Source: Romanomermis culicivorax
Lineage: Eukaryota > Nematoda > Enoplea > Mermithida > Mermithidae
NCBI GenBank assembly: GCA_963922205.1
Contig: CAWUHX010000345.1
Location: 62,001-126,000, forward strand
Length of the DNA stretch: 64,000 bases
Direction: 5' to 3'
Shown here: positions 12,126-22,558 of the stretch, one piece after another
Layout of the letters: each line of letters opens with the position of its first letter
Numbering within the stretch: the stretch's first letter is position 1
The notes under the pieces: generated by a model
Seen by the model: the letters and a program-made list of their open reading frames with translations, nothing else
What the model was told of the DNA's origin: nothing
Databases searched by the model: none
Position numbers and translations under genes: made by a program

Positions 12126-12407
12126 ATCTGCTTTTCAGCATACATGCTGATTATCTATCTAAGTGAGAAGGGATTACCGAATTTGTGAGATAATAGGAGT
12201 CGCTTTGCAGTGGCCCTGAAATATAATGCATCTATAGTTGGTGATGTAACATAAAGATTTGGAATAAAGAATTGAAGTCACTCAAAAATTAGCAGACTAT
12301 AAGAGAAATATAACAGTAACCTGAATGGTCAGGCTCCAAATGTTGTTGAAATGAGACTTGGGCTGAGTTGGAGAAATATAATAAATAGATTAGAATCAAA
12401 AATAGAC

Positions 12408-14429
12408 CTAATCAGTCACCTTCAAAGTCTTGCCAGTTTTACCATCTTGAGCTTTACTGAATTTAACAGAGCTATGCAAGTCTGAACTGGCACTCTTTTT
12501 GGCTCCCATCACTCTGACTTGGTGATTTCTACTAAGCATCACAGATCTAAAGGCCCTTTTGAATTCCAAGGGGGCATCCTGGCTGTTATACACCCTCAAC
12601 AGTCGGTTATTCACCGCCACCATCCCCCTGGCATAAATATTGCCAATATGCATCAGGGACAGCAGGGTGCATTCCAACACGAGGAATAGCATCATCACCA
12701 GATAATTTACCAAGGAAAACACATCAGGTACTCTTTCTCCTTTGAACCACCACGAGACAAAGTAAATGACTCTTTCTCAGAGTTCCTCTGGTAAATTGGT
12801 CCAATCATAGAGAAACGCTCCCTGGATTTTGAACTGTTGTTCTTAGTCCCAGAAGATTTCCCTAATGGCATCATTCACCATGAAGAATTCTCTCTGAGTC
12901 AAACTGCTCCAAAGCAAAATAGTTGGCCACTGAACTTGTAAAAAATGAAATTGGTCCAGCTCCTCTGGTTTTTGGCCGATAGACATCCCAAAAGTCAAAG
13001 AGACTGTCCTTAAATTTTTCTGCAGTCATTTCAGACATTTCAGTTACCTGAGGGGCCTTTGACTGTTTAATTTTTGCAGGAACAGCCTCTTGTACTTGGC
13101 TAGCTGCCACTTCTGGTTTTTGGTCCTTGCTGGGTTTTGCCTGACCTTTTGGCATCAGTTGCCCCATCGCAAGGCCTATTGCACCCTGAAGCTTGACTAG
13201 TCTGTGATATACTATCCATAGTTGCAGTTGCCAAGGAAGATGTAACCACTGATGGGGTCCAGTGGAGGTAGAAGTAATTAGGGAAGTGGAGGTACAAGTG
13301 GAGGTAATCGTGGAATTTGAGGTTGATATGATGGACGACGTTGCCATCTTGCTGTCTTCCTCTTTCTGTTCCACTTTTGCTCCCTTACTACCCTTCTTCC
13401 TTCTTTCTTTCTCCATCAATTTCATCTTCTTCTCCCTTTCAGCCATAAACAAAATTCTCTCATTGTTCCATCCTTTGTCCCTCATACTTTGGACAGATTT
13501 GGCTGAATACAATCCTGGAACCCAGAAAAAGATATTACCTCTTTACAATCCACCATTTCCCAATCCAGCATTTTCACTACATTTTCATCAATAACTAGTT
13601 TATTGATAGCAATATCTTCATCCAGTTTCATCGGTGATGGTGGCTCCATCGCTTTCTGCTGCACCGCGGGCATTGCATCCCTTCCTTTTTGAAACCCATA
13701 CTCCACTTCCATCTTGCGGATCTTGGCGTTCATTATCGCCATATTTTCCTTGAGTTCTCTTTCCATTTATTTACCTGGAGTCAGATCTTCAGCTTCCCTT
13801 CTTCCTTCATCCTCAATATCTCCTCCAATCGATGTTGGTTTGCGAGTTCGGACTGCGTCTGAGCAGTTTGAGCTTGCATCAGTTCTGTTGCCAGAACTGA
13901 TTGCTCTTGCTGCTGCTCTTCTTCCCACAGTTCAGTCATGTCCTGGCTAAGCCTCCCCTCTTGCAATTCATCTTCAGCAGGCAGTCCAACTGCATTGCTG
14001 AAAATTTTGCTTTCTAACGTTTGGACTTCTTGGCCTGAAAGTATCAGAATTTCAACTACACTCACTCCAGCTTGCTGTTTGTCTTCACCTTTCAGAGTAT
14101 CAGTCTTGGTGGGACTAATCTTGCCAGCTAGTTTGGTAATTGTACCTTCATTAGTGCTAGAATTATAAGTATGCTGAATTTCCAGTAAATCCGAGGCCAA
14201 GGGTCTATAGTCAAAGATCTTTGTAGGGAAGGATAAAGTATACTCCCTCCCTACTTTCTGCCATACAACCATAGACATCCCCAACCTTGTCGATTTTTGT
14301 GTGCCAAGTCAACCCATACCTTAATGACGGTGTTCTCTGTGCCAGCTCGATATGATAGAACCTAACATAATAGTATGGATTTGAGCTACAGCTCTTGCTG
14401 TTCCTAGTTATCATATCATCTTTATTCAT
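12408..14429 (-). pseudogene. broken gag-like structural protein of the LTR relic
   Basis: Five minus-strand open stretches follow one another in transcript order: 14429-14211, 14284-13781, 13766-13482, 13512-12871 and 12722-12408. They are separated by frame shifts and stops, and look like one decayed gene of roughly 650 codons. Visible features are a Gln/Glu-rich coiled-coil-like segment (around 13800-13960), a Lys/Glu-rich stretch ([19 protein letters not shown]), a Ser/Thr-rich tract and a hydrophobic C-terminal part ([10 protein letters not shown]). I see no zinc knuckle, protease or polymerase motif. I do not recognise the family. Its position between LTR-like repeats suggests Gag. A captured viral gene is an alternative that I cannot exclude. 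Confidence 0.5.
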
Positions 14430-14521
14430 TTTATAGCCTCCTAATTCTCTATAAAAACTTGGTTTTTCGACTCCTCAGGCTTGCCTCTGACTTTCCATTA
14501 CTTTGAGTGTCAGAAGCCACC

Positions 14522-14904
14522 ACTTGTTGAAATGAGACTTGGGTTGAGTAAAAAAATACAATAAATAGATTAGAATCAAGAATAGACCTAATCAGTCACT
14601 CCCTAATTCACCTAATCAGACTGAAACCTTAAGTAGAATAAGCCTGCAACAGTTTGGTCAGTCTCAAGTTCAACAAAAGATTACCTGCTTTTGTTCCGAG
14701 GAACCATAGAAGATCAATAACACTCTGAGCTCAGGTAACTTCAAATCCGGGACCAACCGAGAAGGCAGGCCGAGAATTGAGTTGCAAATGTAGACTTGCA
14801 CACTGTGTGGAACTCCTGAGATCTTGGATCTAACCTGCATTCCCTCCGCTGCAAGGTCGATAATAAATGTCCGAACAGGGGACGCTGTAATTGGGCATTG
14901 ACAC
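14522..14904 (-). repeat. 5' LTR of the gag-only relic
   Basis: Read on the minus strand it runs from TGTCAATGCCC to TTTCAACA, so it has TG...CA ends. The first 90 bp on the plus strand match 12344-12420. The hAT-type element at 14905 entered exactly at its outer edge. Confidence 0.5.
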
Positions 14905-16442
14905 TAGTGATTGTATGGGGTCCCCGTCCCCCTAAAGATACCGGGGATCCCCCGCAGTTTCATCCCCGTCCCCGGTCTAAAAAAGTCATCCCGGATTCCG
15001 TTTTTCGGGGAATCTCATTTTAGTAATGCAATCTGTTCAGCATACCACATTTTCCGTTAACTAATATAACTACACTTAGATACAAAACAATAAACAAAAT
15101 TATAGAAAAATATAGTATTATACATATTACAGGGTTCATACACAACCTGGAAAACCTGGAAAACACAGGGAATTTTTTTCAGGTCTGGAAAACCTGGAAA
15201 ACACAGGGAATTTTGTAGAAAAATAAATATTTGTGTTGAAAAGTATAGAGGATAATCGTCAAATTTTTTCGCCATGCTGCGGGGAGTTTTCTTATTCAAC
15301 TATGCACATTGAAAGTGAAATTGCTCAAAATCATTGAGTATTTGACATCGTTTTTTTTAGTTTTTCAGCCTCAGCTTTCAATTTAGCCTTTAAATTATTA
15401 TGTCAAAGTCAACGTTTCAATTGGATTGTATGGGTAATATTTGAGAAAACATTCCAACTCCTCATTTATGAAAGAAAATTGGAGACAAATCAACAAAATG
15501 TTTTCGGCTATATAGAGCATTCAAATTTGGGAGCAAAAAAAAATCGAGTCTGATCAGGGTTTTTTTTAGATTAATTAGGAGCCATGGCTTCTAGAAACTC
15601 TGAGTGACTCAGAAAAATTTAGAGGTACAAGCCAACATGGCTTATAAAAATTAGAACCTAACAACCCTTTTGATTGGGTCAGTTTCCTGTCCAGAGATGC
15701 ATTCTTATGAGTTTTTAAAAAAACCTATTGAAAATTTTCTGGCGCTACGCTTTGAATTTCAAATCACTTATGATTCTTGTTATCATTTCTGTTGTGCTGG
15801 CTTATAGCTTTTAAACATCAGCATGTTATAAATGGATGTTTGACCTTGTATTGTTTTTTCACATATTTGACTAAAACCTAGATTTTTCTAGATTATTTCC
15901 ACAAAATCATTTTGTGGTTCTTTAAAATTTTCTTCTGTCTGAAAAAGTCATTCAATTCATTGCTGCTTGCCTATTTTAGTTTGCCAGACTGAAAACATGT
16001 TGAATTCACTGAAAAATTAGACTTTTCAGGCAGGAAATAGTAGGGATGCAATGAGTCTGGGATTTTCAGTTATAGGAGTCCGAGTCCGAGTCTGTCAAAA
16101 AAATTTATCCGAGTCCGAGTCTGTCAAAAAAATTTATCCGAGTCCGAGTCTGCAAAAAAAATTTATCCGAGTCCGAGTCTGGAAAAATGACGAGTAATAA
16201 TGAATCTGAGTCCCAAGTCCGAGTATATATAGATACGCAGAAAAGTAAAATTGTTTGGAATTGTGTACTTGTTTATTTACTGTAATATATTAAAATTTAC
16301 TTTTCATTTTCCTGAAATAAAATTTTTTCATCACGCTGGCTTATTATGATTAAGCTAATGGGTTTTCCATCAGCCTATTGATTGTCTGTGTGTTGTTATT
16401 CTAATTAAACAAATAGTGTTTATTTTAGGTACCAAATTTGCA

Positions 16443-16702
16443 ATGCCAAAAAATCTCTCTAGCATTCTTTGGGATTATTTTGAAATAACAAGCGATAATA
16501 AATCTCAATGCAAGCTTTGCCCTCTAAAATTATCCCGTACCGGCGGTGGCCCTACAACTTCACTTCGAAAACACTTGGAGGTGAAGCACAAGGAGGCGTA
16601 TAACGAATATCTCGAAAAGAAGAAACAGCAGGAGTCTGAGGATTGTAGGCCTACGGCGTATCCCTGTTCAAGAAGACAAGCTACAATGGTGGTTGGAAAA
16701 TA
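16443..16702 (+). pseudogene. hAT transposase N-terminal fragment with BED zinc finger
   Basis: Starting at the in-frame ATG at 16443, the frame gives MPKNLSSILWDYFEI followed by the BED-finger cysteines QCKLCPLKLS and the histidines RKHLEVKH. BED fingers of hAT transposases bind the subterminal repeats. The frame ends soon after at a junction that is out of phase with the C-terminal fragment, so the catalytic core has been deleted. It is not functional as a transposase, although a DNA-binding peptide could in theory be made. Confidence 0.85.
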
Positions 16703-16923
16703 AGCGACGGTTTCCTTTGCTTAGTACACTTGCTCGCCGGTTCCTAGCTGCGCCCCCAACGAGTGTCCCATCGGAGCAGCTCTTCAGCGGTGCAGGATTG
16801 GTTTACAATGATCTGCGCTCTTGTCTGGCTGGGGATTTATGCGAAAAACTTTTGTTTTTGAAATACAATCTGACTTTGATCGAAATATTATGCAACGTTG
16901 GTCTGTTTAGTTTTGCAAACTAA
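16693..16923 (+). pseudogene. hAT transposase C-terminal dimerisation fragment
   Basis: The frame encodes the hATC signature: WLENKRRFPLLSTLARRFL, then PPTSVPSEQLFSGAGLVYND and an LLFLKYN tail, ending in a stop at 16921-16923. It overlaps the end of the BED fragment in another frame. The RNase-H-like core with its catalytic acidic residues is absent. It closely resembles ordinary animal and plant hAT C-termini (ZBED type). Confidence 0.88.
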
Positions 16924-17445
16924 AATAAAATTGGTGATAAATTGAGTTTACTAAACTAAAATTTTCAAAAAAATTTACATTTTTGAGTAAAAACTCCGAG
17001 TCTGATACAAATTTTATTCGAGTCTGAGTCCGAGTCCGAGTCTGGCAAAAAAACTTATTCGAGTCTGAGTCCGAGTCCGAGTCTGGAAAAATTTTTTATT
17101 CGAGTCCGAGTCCGAGTCTGGAAAAATACCGAGTAATACCGAGTCTCGAGTCCGAGTACTCGTTCCATCCCTAGGAAATAGATATTAAAAATAGTCATTT
17201 TCTAAGGATATAGAATATCAAAATCCAAATTTTTTCTGATGCTCTGCACCGCATTAATTACGGATCAATATCCGAGTCCAAAGTAAAATATCTATCACAC
17301 TTTTTTATGGTTTATACCACTGTTTTTCTGTACTGTGCAAAACTTTTTCCACTCGTGCAAAACTTTTTTTTCAGATTTTTTGCACCTTGCAAAAAAAATA
17401 TTTATGAAGTGTGAAAAAAATTTGGCGTTTTCATATAGAAAAGAT

Positions 17446-17785
17446 TAGTGATGTGCCCGGATATCCGAATATCTGGATATCCGGATCGGATATCCGGATT
17501 TTTGGATATCCGGATATGAAAAAATATCCGGATATCCGGAAATTTTACATTGAAATTCAAAGTACTGTTTAGTGTTTACCTGACTTGAAAATTGTAAAAG
17601 AGTTACAACTTACAATCATCGGAGTCATTTATTTCAATTCACAATTCTGCCATTGAAAATGTTTAATTATTGTTTCTTTCTTTCTTTATACATTTTTATT
17701 ATATTATATAAAATTGTCCCGGATATCCGAGGTCTCAAAAAATCCGGATATCCGGATGTCAAAAAATATCCGACGCACATCACTA
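17446..17785. mobile_element. GGATATCCGG-word hAT-type MITE, TSD GAAAAGAT
   Basis: A 340-bp element with ends TAGTGATGTGCCCGGATA and TCCGACGCACATCACTA and exact flanks GAAAAGAT (17438-17445 and 17786-17793). The palindromic word GGATATCC is repeated about ten times near the two ends. It interrupts a core R1 copy in the centre of the palindrome: the unbroken equivalent appears as GAAAAGATGCATTTTGG elsewhere. Confidence 0.9.
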
Positions 17786-18393
17786 GAAAAGATGCATTTT
17801 GGTGCATTCTAGTAGGTGCAAATCTATAAATAAATGAATTTAATAAGCACTATTATTTATTTCTTAGCTCAGATGTAGCTTCTGGCATGTCTACCTTCAC
17901 TTATCACTTATTTTATCTTGATATATAATGAAGATTCACATTTTTTCCTTGACACATTTTTTGAGAAGGATCAATACATCAAGTCTAAACTTTTTGAAGC
18001 CATTGATCCTTCCCTAATGTAAAATCAATTCAAAAGCTGTATGGAAGTAGTTTTCGGACATTCCTACTCTTCTACCTCATATCATTTCGGCCAAGTTCAT
18101 GAGTGTTTGCAAATGAATTACTGGTTTTAAAATTTTTCAAATAAAAAATTTCTAGAAAGTACGAATTTTGAACCGAAAATTCGAATGAAATTCTTGAAAT
18201 AAATGTTCGGAAAATTGATTTTCTAGTGTCCCTGAATGTCAATACCCAAAAAATTTATACTATGATACACATTATTCCCACCTGTGGGTGGATGGGTATA
18301 ATAGATATGCATACGCTTTTATATTAACTTACAAAGTTGTGCTAGACATGGTTCTATTTTAAGCATTATTGAGTGACCCTATATGGTTTTGTA

Positions 18394-18475
18394 CAGGGTT
18401 CATACAAAGTTGGAGAAAAAAAATTCCCTGTGTTTTCCAGGTTTTCCAGGTTGACAAATGAAATTTTTCCAGGTT
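18394..18475. repeat. solo end of the CAGGGTTCATAC family
   Basis: This repeats the first ~80 bp of the palindromic element's end, including CAGGGTTCATACA and AGGTTTTCCAGG words, inside the palindrome centre. The bases TTTGTA stand just before it and also just after the element's right end (20444-20449). It may be the true left end of a second element finishing at 20443. Confidence 0.55.
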
Positions 18476-18900
18476 TTTATAATGATGAAATATTAAAATC
18501 CTGAAGAAAAATACTGAATAATAGAAAGATGTGTGAGCTAAAGTATCTCAAAAATAGAGTACTAAATCAAGAAATTTATTTTAAATTATTGCGTAACCTA
18601 GCGCCGAAAAATTTTGATTCCGAGGCCTCTAAAACGTCGGAAAATTAATTTTTCAGCACATTCTTATGCAGCTACCGATGATCAATCGTGATCTTGTCAG
18701 CATTTGATTGGTGGAAGTGATAAAACATTTTTCTAACGTTTTCGTATATCAAGAGCCAGTAATTTACCAATCATAATTATTTATGATATATATAAACCAA
18801 CGTATAAACCATAAAAAAGTGTGATAGATATTTTACTTTGGACTCGGATATCGGTAATTAACGCGGTGCAGAGCATGGGAAAAAAATTGGATTTTGATAT

Positions 18901-19372
18901 TGGTACCGAGACATTAGAGCGCGGGACAATAGAGTGCAGACATTAGAGTGCGGACATTAGAGCGCAGGGACATTAGAGCGCGGACATTAGAGCGCAGAGA
19001 CATTAGAGCGCAGGACAATAGAGTGCGGGACAATAGAGCGCGGGACAATAGAGCGCCGGAAAATAGAGTGCAAGGATAATAGAGCGCAAGGACAATAGAG
19101 CGCAGGACAATAGAGTGCGGATGTTAGAGCGAGGACGCTCTATTATCCTGTGCTCTAATGTCTCTGTGCTCTATTGTCCTGCGCTCTAATGTTCCAGCGC
19201 TCTAGTGTCCCTGCGCTCTATTGTCCAACGCTCTAATGTCCCTGCGCTCTAATGTGCCTGCACTCTATTGTCCTGTGCTCTATTGTCCTGCGCCCTATCG
19301 CCCTGCGTTCTAATGTCTCTGTGCCCTAATGTTCCTGCGCTCTAATGTCCTGCGCTCTAATGTCCGATCACA
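18901..19372. mobile_element. inverted array of GACATTAGAGCGC words, TSD TTTGATAT
   Basis: This 472-bp insertion consists almost only of a ~13-17 bp word (GACATTAGAGCGC / GGACAATAGAGCGC). About a dozen copies run in one orientation, then about a dozen in the complement (GCGCTCTAATGTCC). TTTGATAT flanks both sides (18893-18900 and 19373-19380). The other palindrome arm (about 17200) carries the uninterrupted site, so the borders are certain. It is not a CRISPR array, because there are no unique spacers. Confidence 0.88.
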
Positions 19373-20797
19373 TTTGATATTCTGTATCATTGGAAAATGA
19401 CTATTTTTAATATCTATTTCCTGCCTGAAAAGTCTAATTTTTCAGTGAATTCAACATGTTTCAAGCCAGGCAAACTAAAATTCAAAAATTAGGCGAGCAG
19501 CAATGAATTGAATGACTTTTTTCAGACAGAAGAACCTCTGCTATTGTCCCATGCTTAATCATTTTCCAAATGCAAAAAATTATCTTCACGAAAGTCAAAA
19601 ATTCTAAAGAACCACAAAACGATTCTGTGGAAATAATCTAGAAAAATCTATGTTTTAATCAAATATGTGAAAAAAAACAATACAAGGTCAAACATTCATC
19701 CATAACATTCTGATGTTTAAAAGCTATAAGACAGCGTAAGCTAGGTCGACATTTTCCAACTGCACAATAGAAATGATAACAAGAATCATAAGTGATTTGA
19801 AATCCGGCGCAAAGCGCCGGAAAATTTTCGATATGTTTTCTTAAAAACGCATAAGAATGCATCTCCGGACAGGAAACTCACCCAATCAAAAGGGTCGTTA
19901 GGCTCTAATTTTTATAAGCCATGTCGGCTTGTGTCCCTAAATTTTTAGCAGTCAATCAGAATTTTTAGAAGCCATGGCTCCTAATTTACCTGAAAAAAAC
20001 CCTGACCAGACTCGATTTTTTTCGCTCGCAAATATAAATGCTCTATATAGCCGAAAACATTTTGTTGATTAGTCTCCAATTTTCTGGCGTAAATGAGGGG
20101 TTTGAATGTTTTCTCGAATATTACCCTTAGAATCCAATTGAAACGTTGACTTTGACATAATAATTTAAAGGCTAAATTAAAAGTTGAAGTTGAAAAACTA
20201 AAAAAAGATCTCAAATACTCGATGATTTTAAGCAATTTCAATTTTAATGTGCATAGTTGAATAAGAAACACGCCGCAGCGCGGCGAAAAAATTTGACGAT
20301 TTTCCTGTAATTTTCAACACAAAATATTTATTTTTCCTTAAAATTCCCTGTGTTTTCCAGGTTTTCCAGGTTTTCCAGACCTGAAAAAAAATTCCCTGTG
20401 TTTTCCAGGTTTTCCAGGTTTTCCAGGTTGTGTATGAACCCTGTTTGTATAGTGTAGGTAGTTATCGAGATCTTTTAGTCATGTCTAGGCTGATGCAGTC
20501 AGCTGAATATAGTACTGAATGTGGCAGAGAATGTTGTAAGAATATTGTCATAGTTTTTAACTGATTAGGTACATACTTGACCTGAAAAATCAAGATTTGA
20601 GTCCTGGAAAATTCTCAACTCACATTTTTGATTGATTTCAGATTTATAATAGATTATATACAGATTTTATTGACTTCAGATAATATAGATGAATACTCAT
20701 ATAGTATTTAATGTATGTGAAAATATCTCTCCCCCTCCCCATCCCCAAAAGAACGGGGAAAACTCGTCCCCGTCCCCGTACGATCACTAATTGACAC

Positions 20798-21779
20798 CAC
20801 AAAATATAAAGTAATAATAATATAATAAATGGCTGGTCTGGCCACCGATTTTTACTTATAAAAATAAACAAAAATGACCAAAAACATAAACAACCGGCCC
20901 TTTTATGCACTGTGTCTATGCAAATCGGCATCAACACAAATTTTGTCGACTTCGGCTATTTCTTCGCAACGTGGAGATGGACTATGTTTATCCCCAACAA
21001 CGTGCTAGTTTAAAAAAGGAGAACAGGAAGACAGAGAACGAAAAGAAACTATGTAGAAAGAAAAAATTACAAAACAGAAACTGAAATGCAGAAAAAGAAT
21101 AACAAAAACTAAAAAGCAAGGAGAAAGTGGAAACAAGGAACGGAAACATGAAAAAAAAATTTTTCAAGATTGGAGAACATTAATAGAGTGCAAAATGAGC
21201 GACTAAAAGAAAATCAAAGATAAAACAAAGGTAGAAGGAGAAAAGAATAGAGAACAGGAAAAGAAAAAATACGAATTGAGAAAAAAATTGGAACAGAAAT
21301 ACAAATATGAGATAGGGGAAATGGTGGATTAAATGAAGCGGAAAAAATGTATGGATACAAAAAAGCAGAAACAAACAGAAACAGCACAATATGAAAATAA
21401 AACGGAAAAGCAGTGGGACATAGAATTGGGTGACTCAAAATGATATGAATAAAAAGGAAGAAACTGAAATAGAGGGGAGAATGAGAGGAAAACAGCGAAG
21501 AAATGTTATACAGAAAATAAAGGAAAATGATGAACAAAATGATTTTTTACTGTCCACGTCGTTTCTCTAATGTAAGATTTTTATAATACTGTCACACCAC
21601 GTACTATTGATTTTATGATTCAAATAAAGATGATTAGCACGAAATACAGCAGTTTAATAAAAGGTGATTCCAACACAGTGCATAATTTTCCCACAGGAAA
21701 GAATAATATATTTTATAGCGTAATGCAAAATGTAAAATTTAAAACTGCTCGTAAAATTTGCATAGATAAAAACACATAC
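20798..21779. other. intergenic, with a purine-rich tract
   Basis: Bases 21000-21540 are strongly GA-rich on the plus strand (GAAAAGAAAAAA-like). The Phe/Leu/Ser-rich open frames on the opposite strand are a composition effect. No gene is seen. Confidence 0.6.
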
Positions 21780-21855
21780 GTGACGCCAAGGTATGACACA
21801 ACTTAGGCGCCAAGTAAGAGGGGCGTCAATGTGAGATGGGCGCCAAGTTGCGGCA
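21780..21855. repeat. GGCGCCAAGT word cluster
   Basis: Several words (TGACGCCAAGG, TAGGCGCCAAGT, GGGCGCCAAGTTG) are complementary to the array at 11951-12125. Possibly the right subterminal region of the same element. Confidence 0.45.
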
Positions 21856-22239
21856 CAATTCGGGAAGGAAACATAAATGACTCCGAGGAACCTTGCCTGT
21901 ATGAAATATCAGTAGTGGATATAGTATTAAAAATAAAAGTACAGGAGACGCATTGAGTATAAGACCGAAGGGGCATAAAAACTCATGATGAACCGGAAGA
22001 GACTGTAGAACCTGGACCTAGAGAGATAGCTAGTTTGAAAATGGATTCATCAGATAGTTGTGATGAGTGACTAAGCCACCACGATTTGCTTGAAAATGTA
22101 ACGTTCATGTGAATAGAACGTGCCCTTAGTCTGTCCTAACTGATGGTTCTTAGAATTTTGGAAGGTTCTTACCTTGAAATTCATGAGACTTTCTTTAAAT
22201 TTTTATGGCATGAATTCATTTATTGCCTTTTTAAAAACT

Positions 22240-22400
22240 TGCATTATCAGGTCCAAAATTTTACGAAAATCGGGTCCGGGTCCAAAATTTTAAGAATATC
22301 GGGTCGGGGTCCTGGTCCAAAATTTTGAGAATATCGGGTCTGGGTCCGGGTCCAGCAAAATGGTCAGGTAATTTCGGGTCCTATTTCGGGTCCGGGTACG
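22240..22400. repeat. CGGGTCCGGGTCC word repeat
   Basis: Tandem copies of a roughly 35-bp unit containing CGGGTCCGGGTCC and AAAATTTT. The same unit and neighbouring sequence occur at 23910-24065 and 60615-60750, with a decayed trace at 27640-27750. The 24060s copy ends CCCGATACATCTCTA, which is a TAGAGATG hAT-like end. Confidence 0.6.
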
Positions 22401-22558
22401 TTATATTTATACACATGCTGCGCTATTTTGTGGTTGCTATACATTTTAAATCTAAGTCAGTCTCATAGTGATCTAAACAATAAATTTCTATTTGTTACTT
22501 TTCATATTATAATAAATATTTGATGTGTCATTACATTCTTCAATGTGAGCATTTGATT

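Larger units (their letters stand above)
12344..14904 (-). mobile_element. LTR-retroelement relic, gag-only, one LTR truncated
   Basis: A direct repeat begins TGTTGAAATGAGACTTGG at 12344-12420 and at 14522-14612. The right copy continues to 14904, where the minus-strand sequence starts TGTCAATGCCC and ends TTTCAACA, giving a possible 383-bp 5' LTR. Just inside it lies TGGTGGCTTCTGACAC, a plausible primer-binding site. The interior carries only a gag-like frame (12408-14429). The left LTR is cut down to its last 77 bp, joined directly to the coding end. No pol is visible. Confidence 0.6.
16041..17173 (+). mobile_element. BED-type hAT derivative, TSD GGAAATAG
   Basis: The ends TAGGGATGCAATGAGTC and CTCGTTCCATCCCTA are flanked by GGAAATAG at 16033-16040 and 17174-17181. 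GAGTCCGAGTC words are repeated many times near each end. The opposite arm of the surrounding palindrome has GGAAATAG once with no insertion (about 19422, minus strand), which proves the exact boundaries. The element keeps the two ends of a transposase gene but has lost its middle. Confidence 0.92.
15130..20443. mobile_element. large palindromic transposon with about 1.1-kb inverted arms
   Basis: Both ends read CAGGGTTCATACACAACC inward, followed by repeated ACCTGGAAAA words. The arms match for more than 1 kb once insertions are removed: left arm 15130-17330 without 16041-17173, right arm about 18790-20443 without 18901-19372. An inner landmark in both arms is CAGGGTTTTTTTTAG with AGCCATGGCT words. 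The middle (about 17330-18790) holds a core R1 fragment. No exact duplication flanks the outer ends. The arms carry the core also seen at 47385-48060. It is noncoding apart from the nested BED-hAT. Confidence 0.8.
14905..20789. mobile_element. hAT-type element with CCCCGTCCCC words, TSD ATTGACAC
   Basis: The ends TAGTGATTGTATGGGG and, inverted, TAGTGATCGTACGGGG carry repeated CCCCGTCCCC words and are flanked by the exact 8-bp duplication ATTGACAC (14897-14904 and 20790-20797). Its own sequence is only about 225 bp on the left and 346 bp on the right. The rest is the palindromic element at 15130-20443. It was therefore a small nonautonomous element before the second one entered. Confidence 0.8.

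Noticed and set aside
18901-19372. CRISPR-like array
   Set aside because: The words are nearly contiguous, switch orientation halfway, have no unique spacers, and sit in a eukaryotic transposon with a target-site duplication.
15130-20443. Exact 8-bp duplication for the outer palindrome
   Set aside because: The left flank ACATATTA and right flank TTTGTATA do not match. Only a 6-bp TTTGTA match to the flank of the solo end at 18394 was found.
21180-21537. Hydrophobic Phe/Leu/Ser-rich frames that resemble membrane proteins
   Set aside because: They are the complement of a purine-rich tract, and the composition alone explains them.
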